A DNA stretch of 64,000 nucleotides from NCBI RefSeq assembly GCF_033807575.1, contig NC_084721.1:6138001-6202000 (forward strand), in the 5' to 3' direction. A model generated the notes under the pieces. That model saw only the letters and a list, made by a program, of their open reading frames with translations, was not told the origin of the DNA and ran no database searches. This document shows, one piece after another, positions 10,681-25,600 of this stretch. The first letter of the stretch is position 1. Every line of letters starts with the position of its first letter. The stretch is from Cydia pomonella (Eukaryota > Arthropoda > Insecta > Lepidoptera > Tortricidae). The translations under genes and the position numbers were made by a program.

Positions 10681-13600
10681 ATGATTCAAGACGAAGAGTA
10701 TGAGCTGCTGGTGACGACCCCAGAGCGTATAGCGGCTCTGGGGTTCAAGCCGCAGAAGGAGGTTCTGACGAACCATGTGTTGCCTTATGCGGGAGAGTTG
10801 GATGAGGAGTCTACACGGTTTCTGCAGCAGGTGAAAACGAACCTGGCGAAGGCTGTGATGTTGCGAGAGATGAAACCGGCCTGCGGGGTCTGGTCTTCCA
10901 GGCTGATGAAGTAAGTTTGATTTATTATATAACTATCAATTCTTACATTTTGAATAGAAATCAGTTGAACTGCACAAACTTGAATAAAAAAAATGTATTC
11001 TTAAAGTTTAAAGATAAAATGCAGGCCAAACTTTTTTTATATATTACAAAGTGTTTACTTAAATATTATCATTTTCCTGTTCAGTTGTAACCAAAAAACT
11101 ATATATTTCCTGTAAACAAAGTTAAACCGTCTATAGTATAAATAAACAAAGATAAAAATCAGTTATTATTGCAAGGAGCTGTATTTGAATACTATCATAC
11201 AATTTTTATGTTATTCAACTATGACTACACATTATTGCATAAGTATACAATTGAAGGATCTTATGTGTATAATCTATAGCCGCAGATATAGCAGATCTGC
11301 TAGGTCAAATATCAAAAAGAAAATAAATATCAAACTTGTAGGTATAAACTTGTTGTGTCACTTTTTGAGTACTGCCACTTGTCAAATCCATTACAATTAT
11401 GATAATAAAGTCTGGACATGCCCCATTTGAGAGATGCAGCTAAGCACAAAATACCCAAACAACAAAAGTATTATTAAATTATTACTGAGGTATCATCAGA
11501 GCCTCAGATCAATAAAAAAAAAAAAAGGTTGCAGACCCCTAATTTTTTTTTCTACAAACTGTCATTGAGAACCATTCTTCCTACTACTAAAATTAATTTC
11601 TAGTTATTCATTATTTCATTCAACCTTTGGCAGTGTCTATGTCTGAAATGTTCTGGCTCTCGCCCAAGCTTCCTGAACAATACACCTGTTTACATCATAG
11701 ACTCTATTAAGTAATAATGCTGTAATTATTATGCAGTTATCCTGAGAGGTTCTATAACTGGAATTAGATGGTATAATGGATTGGAAAGCATAGATATATA
11801 GTAGTTAAGTATGGTACCTACTTGCCTCTTTTAGGTGCATAGTATAAAATTATTAAGTATGAGCACTGTTTTAAACAACTTTTGATCCTGGAGGGCATTA
11901 AGACTTCAATAATGTCATGTAATAATGTCATTTGTACACTGATTTATGTATAAGTTATGTGGGTTGCACTGAATATATTTTTTAAATGTATATAGAGTTT
12001 TAATGCGGATCCTGAGTCTATATGCAGGATACAATGCAAAGCACCTTAAACTTATATCCCCTTTTTTTTCCATTACTGTAAGATACTTATTATACCAGAT
12101 ACCATTCCGACAGAGCTTTTATTGGATGTAAGTCGATATGGGAGTAAGATTTGAAAGATGTTCCAGAAAAAACTTTGTTAGTTACTTAGTAACTACTGTT
12201 TTTTCAATCCTTGTAGAGCCTGTCCTATTACTAAGATCAAGTTTGCCATACATTTACTATGGCATACTTGGTCTTAGAAAACAGACAGACTATATTAATG
12301 TTTTTAAATTAAATTTCGACCCTAAAAAAAATTATTGTTTTGAAAATGTTAATGCAAGTAATTCAATCACACAACCATAATAAATGCTGTTGCCGATTAC
12401 TTCTTTTAGTCCTACATACACATAGCTTGTTATGATATTTTTTGCTACATTGCAACACCCACACATCTGTTTTCCTTAATACAGCTCTTTGATCACTTTA
12501 TATCCCACAATGTATGAGTTTGTTCATTTTGTGTGCAAATCTGGAATCTATAAATATGATTTTCATGAACAAAGACTTGCATGTGTGCTGTTTGGCAACA
12601 CATCCTTTTGTTTCACAAGCATCTTTGTTACAAATACCTAAGGACTGTTTGAGTGGAAACTTAAAACTTTCAAAACATATGCAATATGATAGTAACTTTA
12701 TTTGTTTATGTTTAAACTTCATTGCTCATAACAATAAGTAATACTCAATGTCTCTAGGCATTCTCAACTAGCACACTATACTACAATTCATGATATCTTG
12801 TTCTTCTAGGCAACTTTGCTGCAGGGGTCTAATTTATGTATAGGTAGAAAATGAATATGAGGAGTGACCCAAAAGTCTAAAGATCCAATACACAAATATT
12901 TTTAGTGGGTGACATCAGCAAAAAGAGATGTTATTTGTTAAAGCAGCTCTTGGCTAGTAAATTTAAAAAGGAATAACAAAGAAGTATATGTCTGTCAGTG
13001 AATTAAAGCCATTTATTTGATAGTTATCGGAAAAAATACGTGAAAATGGAGAAAATTTTGAGAATGAGAGCCGTTACCAAGGAACTCTGTTTGAAATAAT
13101 ATGTACTAAAGATATACACATCAAATTGGCGGGAACATTGGGGGACTCTGCTCCTCCAATTTCTACAGTTGCATGTGGGTACAAGGAGTTTAACCTAGGT
13201 AGAACATCAACTAAAGATGATCACCATAAAGATCACCCATTTATTTCGTTCATACAAATTGTTAAAGGGTCGGCAACGGTAATAGCCACTCTGAACTCAT
13301 TTTATAAGTGTCAACAAAAACTTTCTATAAAGTCTAGAGAAGCAATGGTCAATGTCAGTAAACTTACTTGGAGACTAGATAGAAAAATAAAATATGTTTA
13401 TCAAACCTATCAACCACTAGTTTGCTGTTATAGAAAGAATTAATTAAATAGAATAGAAATATTGTATAATAGAAATAAATAGCAGACCTAGCTAGTTTGT
13501 CTGTTTCTTGCCTCATAATTAAAAATTAAGCTGTATAATTATAGTTCCATACTTCAATAAATTTATTGATTTTTGTTGTATAGTCACGGACTTTAATTGT

Positions 13601-16600
13601 TGGGCCATTTATGGTTTATTTATTTAAAACTTTATTGCACAAAAGACAAACTTAATGTACAAAAGGCGAACTTAATGCCATGAGGCATTCTCTACCAGTC
13701 AACCTTAGGGCAAAGCAGAAAAGATTGTAGGCGGCGCGTTTAAAACTAAAAGAAATTGTTATTGAAAGAATTAGAGTCCTAATACACATAAATTAATTAT
13801 AAACTACTTAAATACATAAAGACACATACATACATTACATAAATAAATAAATATATATATACATATATATACATAATATACATAACCGATTCGTGAGACT
13901 GATACTTAATTGATCTTTAAACTGCCAGCAAATAAATCACGCAGAGAACTATGGTTCACATTGCATTGGACATTTCATACCGTTAGTATTGACAACCTAA
14001 TTAGCTTGAACCCTAAATGGTTCAGCAGTTAAAGTCAGTGACTGTACCAAAAAAAATGGGGTTGGATCATATCATATAGAGAATAAACTATGATCATCTT
14101 TTTGCCACGGCTCATGTAAGCCTGGGGTCAGATTGACAAGAAATCCCAAGAATTGACGAAGGCACTAGTTTTTACGAAAGCAACTGCCATGTGGTCTTAT
14201 TGGGATTAGTCTGGTTATGTCAAGATGTTTTACTTCACCACGAAATGACTGGTAAAATCTGGTGTTGCAGGTGTCCATGGGCGGCGGTAATCGCTTACCA
14301 TCAGGTGATCCGTCTGCTCGTTTGCCTCCTCTACCATAAAAAAAAAATCAAAGCTCCGAAATACTCATTGGCACATTGAGTTTGCATCGCAACCTCTGTA
14401 TTAAAATTCACACGCCTTTACCACTAAGCCACCAACGCTCCTAATAGTGCTCCTAAACAAGTAAATGAAACCATATTGTTTTCTACTTTCAGATACCTAA
14501 GGATATATGGCCTCAAGTTCGGGAAAGAAGACCACATTGCCCTCATAAAATTGGCATATGAGTTGGTGCTCATACCTGACTTGGAGCCCTGCAAAATACA
14601 CAAGTTTGCCACCCTATTCATCATGCTTACAAAGTAAGGATATACCAGTTTTATTAAATATGGTTTTTCAATTACTACACCAAGGTTTCTTTATTCATGT
14701 AAGTCTCTGCTCTCTAGTAAAGTACAATTTCAAATTGAGTTTGGTACAAAATATATATTATAGAAATATAAAAGTTCAATAACGCAAAAATCGCTCTTGG
14801 TCTTTCGAGGTTATACCAAGTTGGTGACAAGCAAGCATAGCCAATTGATGCTTGCTAATGTAGTATTTTTACGATACCTAAAGGTTGTCTGGAAGAGATC
14901 GCTTTTTAGCAATAAGACCGTCTATTGTTTACCTCTACTTCTGATGTTGTTTTCGCTCTGTATTGTTTTTATTGAGGTCTGCAATAAAGAGTTTTTGTAC
15001 GTGGGTAACACTGAAAGTTTCTGGAATGTGCCACTTAGAGGTACGCAATGAAAATGTTTATTTGTTGACAATATAACTTATTGTTGCGACCTGTAGAGGA
15101 GAACATATGCCCGAATTAAAACGGAGACCTTCTCTAACGCTTCAGTCAATAAAAAAAAAGTTTCATATCTACTACGGTTTTTAAGAATCCAGGAACTTTC
15201 AGTATGACTTAAGTATTGTATTGTATTGTATTTTTTTTAGTGTCCAATAACAAACTTTATAGTCTGAACGCCTATCATTTTGGTGTCTGTCCATCAGTAC
15301 AGGCGGTAAAATCATAAACTTTAAATCAATTTTAATATTCCCCGCAATCTACAACATATTACACAAAGCACACATATTAATTAAATCTGTCTAATTTTAG
15401 GAAAAAGCACTTGGTGTCTCCTGAGGAACTGACTCTGCCGTGGCGTCCCCTCTATGATGTGGGCAAGAAGATTTTCGCCAAGAACGCTACTAGCATTGGC
15501 CTTTACCATTACCTCACGTAAGTATATGCTTATAATTCTTACAATATCTTTTAACTTACGTGGTTGATCGTAAATGTTCATACCTTCCACTGTGAAATAC
15601 CTGTGAAATAAATATACAAGGTGATTACTGGGACAAGACCCAGTAGTCAGTACCCGTTAACTTTATCAATGATCGTAACCCTCGCGGTGGAAAATGAAAA
15701 TTATAAGTTTTGTATAAATCGTGTCATTCACGTAGACGCGTGCCTTGACTTGTATTGTCATGTGTTAAAGGTTAGATTTGACAAATCTGCGCGTCATTGT
15801 GAATGACACGGACTATAATGACGTCAAGAACTAGCGTCCCATATATAAAGAATAAACAATATTTTTTACCTCGTACCCCCTTTAAAATGTTCACAACCGT
15901 TTCTAATAATTGTAGTTGTAAGAAAATATACGGATTATCTTTATTGGTAAAGTCCCCTCCCTTTATACTTGCTGTTTCGCTACGATCCTTCACCGGCTTC
16001 TATTACTAGATGGTAGTAATAAAAATAAGGTGAGAAGAGGTAAGACGAACACCGGGGCAAGAATAACACATTATGTAATCTTCATAGTGTTTGTCATGCC
16101 TCGAGCAACATAAACAGTTATTGTTACCCCATCTCGTATGAACTGACTGAGCTCATTCAAAAAAAACATCGGAAATAGCATCATGCTACCGATGAAATTT
16201 TTATGGAATGGATAAAAACGGAATAATGGAAATTGTTTCATCAGTTAAGCAGTTATATCAAATTAGCTATATCATGACATGACACAAATACCTACCGACT
16301 ATGTATGACTAATGGTCTAACGTAATTGAGAAATCAATTTATTCGTGACTCTATTGTTACTTATGCTAGATGCAGTGATTATTCAATATTTGTACCGCTT
16401 TTAATTTTATAGCTTGCTTACTAACTTAAGGAAGTGATATCTTTCGTGTCCTATAAAACCTTCGCTTGCGGATTTATTTCTAAGATAAAAAATATAACTT
16501 GTCCTTCTCTGTGATTTAAATTAATCCTTACCAATTCAGTAGATTACAAGACAGATTGACAATAAGCTTTCACATTTACAAGACTAATTCATAAGTATGG

Positions 16601-19600
16601 GGTTAAAGGTTACGTATTTTACGAATAATTTTGCTCAATGGTGAAATCTTTAATTGGCATTCTTATCATAAATACTATCCTCTTTTTACGGTTCCGTACC
16701 AGAAAGGTACAAAAGAAACCCTTATGGTACGACTCTGTCCGTCCGTCCGTTTGTCACATTGCTAGTTTAAAATGGACCTATTTAGATAATAACAACTTAA
16801 ATTATAACATATAAGAAAATAATGTACTGCTTAAAAGCGGCCCATAATCTCAATTAGTAATCTGCCGTTTATCTTAGCAAAACCGTTTCGAATAGTTACT
16901 TGAACATCTGCCTAAAGGTGCGTCCTGATCTGTCAAAATGCGCCGCAAGCAAGCCATTCGCGTATCACTATGCCTACTAATGTCGGTCCCCTCCAATGAT
17001 TGGCTATTTCAAGTTTATTTAAAAGTAGCAGTGGTGACTCTTTACAAAAGGTCTTAAAAAGGCCAACCATTGGATAGTTTATATTCATATTCATATTCCT
17101 TTATTGATAAAATTACAAATTTTACATGTCAAAAGGTAATACAATATATAATTAGGAAACTACGAAATTCACGCGACCAATTAGCGATCCTTTCGAAAAT
17201 GGTTTTGCGAACGGCCCTAGCGGCGCATTCGCCAGTTCTGGACGCACCTTGATAAATTCATCTGTATCTAGGCCTAACCGTAGCACTGGAGGCGGTATGC
17301 TCGATATGATACGCAAATTCATATCAGGCAACGGGCTGGACGACGCTCTAAACATGTTCGGAATGGCCCGGCCCGGAGATGAGCTGCCGACGTAATGATT
17401 ACATTGATTCGCTTTTGTCATTCTTGGTGGCAGCAGGGCATCATCCATTTGGTTGACAGTTATTGTGTATATAGTCTGGCAAGGTGGAAAAAGGCGGGAA
17501 ATTTGGAAATGGAAATGTTCAATTTCTCGTGTTTTTCTACTGACAAATTGGTTTCACAGACTATAGATAATTGGTATTTTTTTCCATTTTTCTACGAGTG
17601 TAGTTGAGTTAAAGGAATAAGCATAAAAGCTGTACTGTATTGCCCTAAGATTGACTTGTAGAGGCATTCAAGTCAGGCTTTTTTGTGTATATTTTTACGT
17701 GTTGTTGTTACATCTATCTGTCTTTGTTTTTGTTGATGGTTATAATTACTTCTTTATTAGGGTTTAATTTCATATCCAAATGACCGTCTTCCACAGAATG
17801 TACCTTGGTCCTATTCCTTTAACTTAACTACAATAACATGAAGTTGGAATAAGATTAGTGATCACTAGTTAACATTCGGTCTACACTGAAGTCCACAATC
17901 TTTGTCGCCGGACTAAGCCTGGATACCGTCCTCATCGGATAAGTGAGTTGATGAACGTACCTCGTGTGTCAAGAAAAATATGAAGAGGCCCTAGGCGTCC
18001 AGATCTTTAGAACGCGCTTGTTTAAAAAAGGCTCGCTAACTGTTCGCGTGCAATTTTAGTTTGATTCGCGTATAACGCGAAAGCGCTGCAATCGCCAGGT
18101 CTGGACGCACCTTTAGGTAGACGTGAATTTGAAGGGTGAGCTATGTCAAGAAAAATCTGAAGGGGATAGAAGTGAAGAGAGAGAGTGAGAGTGAGTGAGT
18201 GAAGAGAGTGGGATATAGAAAACCAAATGTAAATCTGAATGAACTTTTACCGCTGTGGTCGAATCCAGGCTAAGCAAAGCAATTTAACGACAATGTATGG
18301 GAATCTTCTGACGCGAGGAAGATTTTCTGTTACATTTTAAAAGCTCACAAAGCTTTAGTGTTGACAATATCCGATGTCCATCGCATAAAATATCTGTGCA
18401 TTTTATACCATTAAAATTGTATCCTATTTCTCATCATTTCTTCAAAACGATGTGGTGGCAGAGGTAACTGGTACCAGTGGTGGTAGAATGCATGTGTTTT
18501 TATTAATATTGCAAAATGAATAAGACAAAATGCTTTTATTTCAGATCTCTGGAAGGATCTTACATGTCCATGGTGAAATGCGCAAGACCGTAAGTATTAA
18601 CCTATAAGTAGTATAAATGTATCAGTGCTTGACATTAGCAATAGTTAGCATCATCAATTCGAATTCCTAGCAATTAATAGTGGCTTCTTATTTATAGTTC
18701 GTTTTTTTTGCATTAGAAAGAAGGTAAGCGATCTTAATGTGTCTTTTCGTTAAAAATAACTTTTGAAAAATAAGTCACAGCAAATACGTAACAAATACAA
18801 ATCATATACTATCTTTTATATTATTTTGCTTTCATAGGTAATTTTTTTAAAGCGTTTTTCAATCATCAGTATTAAAAAGACACTTCAGGATTGGTTACCT
18901 TTTTTCTAATGCAAAAAAATTAATATAAATAAGAAAATTAAAATAAATATTATAGGACATTATTACACAAATTGACTAAGTCCCACAGTAAGCTCAATAA
19001 GGCTTGTGTTGAGGGTACTTAGATAACAATATATATAATATATAATATACATATAAATATATATAAATACTTAAATACATAGGAAACACCCATGACTCAG
19101 GAACAAATATCCATGCTCATCACACGAATAAATGCCCTTACCAGGATTTGAACCCGGGACCATCCGCTTCATAGGCTCTCTACCTACTAGGCCAGATCGG
19201 TCTTCAAGAACAAAAAAAAAGAACTATAGTGTCAAGATTATTCTTGTCAAACATTAAGATGTTTAGCTTATTAAGTTATATTTATAGACCGAAGCGTTAG
19301 CAAAAGTCTCTGTTTTAACTCTGGCAAATTGCGTTTGTATGTCCGGATGTTTTCCTTTACAGATGGCAATTCTCAACCAATTCTCGTGAAATTTTGTGAA
19401 CAGATTCTGTGATGAAATGGTTTTTTTTATTGTCGATTCCGATTAGGAAAATTGGCACATGGGACTTTTTTTTTAACTTTCGAAAAGATAATAGAAATTG
19501 GTTCCATTCGATTCCTAACATTTTATGGAAAAATAAATTGTATAGCAACTATATACATAAACGCAATATTTCAGGGTCAAAATCGCAATTTGCTTGATCT

Positions 19601-22600
19601 TCCATACATTTAGAACAGACTAATGTAATGTGACGTCACATTACAATATCATTTTATTAGAGGCGTTTCAATCGTCGAGTGCGAGCGTCAGACTTTAACT
19701 CTCATTTCTGACCTTTGTGTTGCTTAAATGCCACGAGTCCTATACTGCTCACTCGCTTACCGGTATTTCATGAAGAACAAATCACTTTATGTTTATTAAA
19801 ATAGTGAAGCTATTTATGGTTTAAAAAAAAATCTGTCATCATTTTAACGAACCAAATGTTCCAGGTACTTCGAACTAAGCGCCACCAAAGAAATGCTTGA
19901 AGAGTTCCTACCTCAGATCCACCCGTGGTCCACGGATACCCACATGATGGGTCAAATGACTGGGTTCCTACCGGTGGGACTGTTCCCTAAAGATGCCGCA
20001 CATGGGCACGAGCTATGGTTTGATAAACTCATGGCTTTATGGGATACCTGCTACAATTCGCCGTGTGGTATTTCGGTGAGTAAAGTAGTATCTATCAAAC
20101 GTGATTAAACTACACTTAGTGATAACACTATATCTACATGACGGGACCAAGGACTGGGTTCCTACCGGTGGTACTGTTCCCTAAAGATGCCGCACATGGA
20201 CATGAGTTGTGGTTCAATAATCTCATGGCGTTATGGGAGACCTGCTACAATTCGCCGGGTGGTATTTCGGTGAGTAAAGTAGTATCTATCAAACGTGATG
20301 AAACTACTCGTACACTTAGTAATAACACAATATCTACATGATAGGACCAAGGACTGGGTTCCTACCGGTGGGACTGTTCCCTAAAGATGCCGCACATGGG
20401 CACGAGCTATGGTTTGATAATCTCATGACGTTATGGAATACCTGCTACAATTCGCCGTGTTATATTTCGTTGAGTAAAGTAGTATCTATCAAACGTGATT
20501 AAGCTACACTTAGTGATAATACAATATCTACATGATGGGACCAAGGACTGGGTTCCTAGCTGTGGGATTGACTGACACTTGCATACCAGGGCAAATATAC
20601 TATAGATACTTATTCATATGTTATTAAATTTTAACACAACTTGTTTTAAGTTCTCCATATATCTAAACAAAATAATACATTCCTATATTTAGCAAACTGT
20701 ATTGTGTTCACATCTTCCAAAACCTAACTTGTGGCTTGAATCCAATAAGCAATCTGATACCTACCTATTGTATTGAAAGGTCACTGACTGACATATCTAT
20801 ACTTACAAGCGGGCATTTTCTCCCTGGACTAATTAATTGTTATGCAAGCAAAGCTATTTGACGTGCGGCTCGTGTTGAATCTTGAGCGTAGTGAGGGATT
20901 TATATGTGGCATAATAACATTTCTTTCTTTTCTGTCTTGCCATGCTTTGCAATGTTTATCTCATCGAATTTAGTAGTTTTCTAAGTATTTTTTTTTAGAG
21001 TTCTGTAGTCACTACACCTTTTTTAAAAAAAATGTTAAAAAAAAATTATGTAAAAAAAAAACTAATTTAACAAAGTCCCCCGCCGTGTCTGTCTGTGTGT
21101 ATGTATGTTCGCGATAAACTCAAAAACTACTGAACGTATTTTTATGCTGTTTTCACCTATCATAAGGATGATTCTTGGGGAAGGTTTACGTGTATAGTTT
21201 GTTGAGGTTTTGTGTAACTCTTGCGAAGCCGGGGCGGAAAACTTTATTCTTCTCATTATTACATGGCTCTAATGGCCGATATTATTAGTTTAACTTTAAA
21301 GCATAAATTAAAACAAATTAATATAAACATACAAAATAACTGATTGATTTAGCCTTTTTTTGTCGGTCGGGTCGTTAATCGTTAAGGGTGCCATCCGTTG
21401 AAATCCTATTAGATATTGCATAGACAATGTAAAAAAAAATCTAAGTCTCAGGGGTTTCTGACTTTATGCATTTTGTAAGAAATCGCGTGTACGATATCGT
21501 CTCCATGTGATTTAGAAATAACTTCTCTGTCGACATGATATAGTGTCCGCGGGACTCAAAGTATTAAATAGACGTCTTTTAACGCGGATAAAACAATATT
21601 TGTTTCAGGACCTAATGACTCTATTCTCCGGGCTCGCCAAAAAGAACCCCGGCACAGTGGACTGGAGCCCCTACGTGCCAAAGATGTTCACCAGGTTCCT
21701 CCACGCCCTCAACCTGCCCGTCAACTATAAGGACATGCAGTATTCCAAGAACCATTCTCTCGGTAAGTTGGTACAGAATACATAAAGAACCCCCGCATAG
21801 TTGACTGGAGCCCCTACGTGTCCAAGATATTCACCACGTTCCTCCACGCCCTCAACCTGCCCTTCAACTATAAGGACATGCAGTATTCAAAGAACCATTC
21901 TCTCGGTAAGTTGGTACAGAATAAATAAAAAACCGCCGCATAGTTGACTGGAGCCCCTACGTGTCCAAGATGTTCACCAGGTTCCTCCACGCCCTCAACC
22001 TGTCCTTCAACTATAAGGACATGCAGTATTCCAAGAACCATTCTCTCGGTAAGTGGGAACAGAATACGAAAAGAACCCCGGCACAGTGGACTGGAGCCCC
22101 TACGTGCCAAGGATGTTCACCAGATTCCTGCACGCCCTCAACCTGCCCGTCAACTATAAGGACATGCAGTATTCCAAGAACCATTCTCGGTAAGTTGGTA
22201 CGAAATACAGATGTACATCTTTTAATGATTAATTATCCATAAAACTATACAAGCCTCCATTGGTTAATTTATTTTTTATCTCATTCTTACAAATACATAA
22301 GTAAATCGAAATCACAGATAGACAAACGATTTAATAGCTCATTGAGGCCTGTAGCGCATTTGTACATAACGCCAGTAGTGAATAGTGTTTTGACATCGTG
22401 TTTTGTCGGTTGGACTCCAATTTATATTCCTTTCTCAATAAGCTTGGTGCTGCGTTAATTGAGATCAGAGATAAAAACAAACTTTTGGGACAAAATTGAA
22501 TGGCAAAATATTATCATCTGTACTAACATTTTACAATGTTCTTTATAGTTCGTGTCATCCACGATGACGCGCAGATTTGTCAAATCTAACCTTTAATAAC

Positions 22601-25600
22601 ATGACATTACGAGTCAAAGCACGCTTTGTCGTGAATGGCACGATCTATAACTGACGGTTTGTAATAATGATCATCAACAATTTATATACATCAATATTTT
22701 ATTTGTACCAATTTTTTGTTAACCTGTTAAGTCTAACAAGCCCTTGATCATTGTTTGTCCGGATCCGTCATTTTGACATTTGTATCTGTTAGAAATCAAC
22801 AGAATATTACAAAGGTTTTCCAAGTTTTATGAATACGTAACATCGAACCACAAGTGTGAGGCTTCTGCCTTAGTTTGTAACCCACCCTGCGGCGGTAGCA
22901 CGGTCGCATTTCTATCGCTTGTCACCATGCCGGTTACGTTCTAACAAGTATGTAAGTGTGAAAGTGACAGGCGATAAAACTGCAACTATGCTGCCACCGC
23001 TGGAATGTGAAAGTGTTTTGATTTCTTTACAATTATAATAAGTACTTGTTTTACAAGAGGGCAAAGTTGTTTTTAACCCCTAGTGCTAATATTGATACCC
23101 CAGCTAGCGGAAGGCTCTAACATTAAACTAAGAGCGTAGTGAGTGGTTAAAAATGTGGAACCTTGAGTGTTACGAGCGTTTCAAGGCACCAGGGTTAAAC
23201 AAACTTTGCTACCAAGTTAAACACAATTTTTGTCACCACAGCAACGCGAGGAAAATATTAACAGAAAAACATTACAAATTAAATGCAAATGAACACTATT
23301 TAATATTTATCAATTGAAAATCAATTCTTCCAGCCAACATGAGGAAACAACTCAAAATGTGCATCAAATAACTTTGCCACTCTTCTGGATAAAATATAAT
23401 TTTCTCATCAGTTTTTGAAGCATAAAGAGAACCTTTACTAGTTGGTGCGGTGAAAAAATTCTCTTATACTTAGTTACATCACATACGAGTAACAGAGGCC
23501 TGTTATGCAATGTTACATGTGTCATTCTCCGTAGATCATTTGTCCATAAGCCCGGAGGAGGACGATCTGATTGACATTCTTCTGCTATTTATATCGCCTT
23601 ATTCAGGTATTACTACCAGCATGCATTTGTTGAAGGGCCTACGGGATATGAAATACATTAGTCGTTGCTAGAACTTCTTGAATAAAATATTAAAAGTCAC
23701 TGTTAGAAACTGTGTTCCGATAAAGGGTTAAGTAGCTTGTAAGCTTGTACAAATGATATTACACATAACCCCCTTATTCATAAACGTCTACTAAAGATAC
23801 GAAGCCGCTAATAATCGTTTGTCCTTTTCCATCAAACCAATACGTCGGAAAGGGACAAGGGACAAACGATTATTAGCGGCTTCGTTACATTAGGAGACGT
23901 TTATGAATAAGGGGGTAAGTGATTATATTTGCAGTTACTACAGGTAGGATGCCTTTAAATATAAATAAATAATTAAATAAATATTACACTAATCGACTAA
24001 GTCCCTCAGTAAGCTCAATAAGGCTTAAAATAAAATAAATTTGTTTGTGTGTCCGCATGGTCCTGCCCTATAGCAGGTTAATTTCAATATGATGCGAAAC
24101 CTAGACTACACCACATTAAGAAGTTTGAAAGTATTTGGTAGTTAGTAGCATAACCAGACCACCATTAAATTCTAAAAAAATTACTTTTGTTCAGAACTTT
24201 ACTTAGCGACTATCATTTCTTATGTTCTCAGTAGTATTAAATAATATTGCTGCAGCTGATTGCTGTTTGTGTCCACTTGACGAAGCCTGCGGCGTTGATC
24301 ACAAACTATGTATCCAATGGTATCCAATAAAATATTCATAAGGTTTCAAATTAAAAGTATAAAAATAAAATAACTTCATTAGTTAAATAAACCATGGGCC
24401 CTTCAACCATTGCTTGTCCATTATAAATGTAACCTCATTGCTAGCTGCATATGCACTGTGGTGAAAATACTAATAAGATGTATCTAAACCAAGCTTTTCC
24501 CGTCGATTTCTGAAGTAGAGGGCCTCATGAACTCCAGCGTGGGTAATGGATGGAATTCAATCATACGATCGTACGTCTTACGAGAACTCAACTTTGCGAT
24601 TTTCTGTTGAACTTCAAAATGGCGAAGTCGACTCGAGAATACTTTTTTTGTTTTTTGCTCAATAATGTTGTTTAAAGTGTAATATTAATAGCCTAATATG
24701 CAGTGAACTAATGTAGAAGTGTGCAACTAATGAGGAATTGGTCTTGAAACGCGTTAAACTATTGTTTAGTCAATACCCGGCTATCCATCAAGGCTATTTC
24801 TAAAGTGCAGCTATTACTTTACTCAAAGCAACTATCAAACAACATCATGCTTTACTTTACGAGCACACTTGATAGTGGCGTAATCCACATAAATTTTTTG
24901 GAATCTATTTTTTTTAAAAGAAGATGATTTTACCGAGACTTGCAAGTGGCTTTGTCTAAATCAGCTATAAAACATTTACTGCTAGTATCATTCGTTAGTT
25001 AAATTTCGTATTAATGGTTGCTTAATGCAATTCTTTAAAGTGTCCATGAGTACGAAATATAAAAGTATAAATTAATCATATGATTCTTCAAAAATCGACA
25101 AGCACCCGCCTAAATCCCTAAATGTTGTCACATCTCAAGCAAAAGCCTTAACCTTATCCTCCTTTTAGACACTAAAGACATGGCGTCATGGATCGTATGG
25201 ACCATCAACCCTGACGGGCTGACGCTGAAACACCTGCGTTGCTTCGTGGGCGCGGTCGAGAGTTACTTGCATAGCGCCAATGCAGGTCGCTGGTCGTATC
25301 GTCTTAGAGATCTGCTTAGGAAGCTCGCTAGGGAGTTTTTAAACAGGTAATTTTAGAATTCGAGAAACCATTGTAAAATTTAGTAAATGTTATTTTGTGT
25401 TATTTTAGTATTACACTTTACTGGGTTTCGTTAGTCAGTGTCTCAGTATGTCGATTGTTACATGGGACAGAACTTAAATATTTTTATATTTTTAAGTTAA
25501 CACAGTTAACTCAGTTACTTTATTTAGTTTAAAGGTAACATTTTAATTGCAGAATGTATTTGTTGAAATGCCTTTGTCATAGATCTGCACGCCAAGTACT

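Noticed and set aside
19357..19597. Frames of about 60 codons in PSME4 intron 4
   Set aside because: Low-complexity, AT-rich, no domain; no splice relation to neighbouring exons.
23519..23610. Possible small exon with AG and GTATTA signals in intron 6
   Set aside because: Exon 6 (phase 1) joins exon 7 directly with good homology (SL-DTKDMASWIVW), leaving no room for it.
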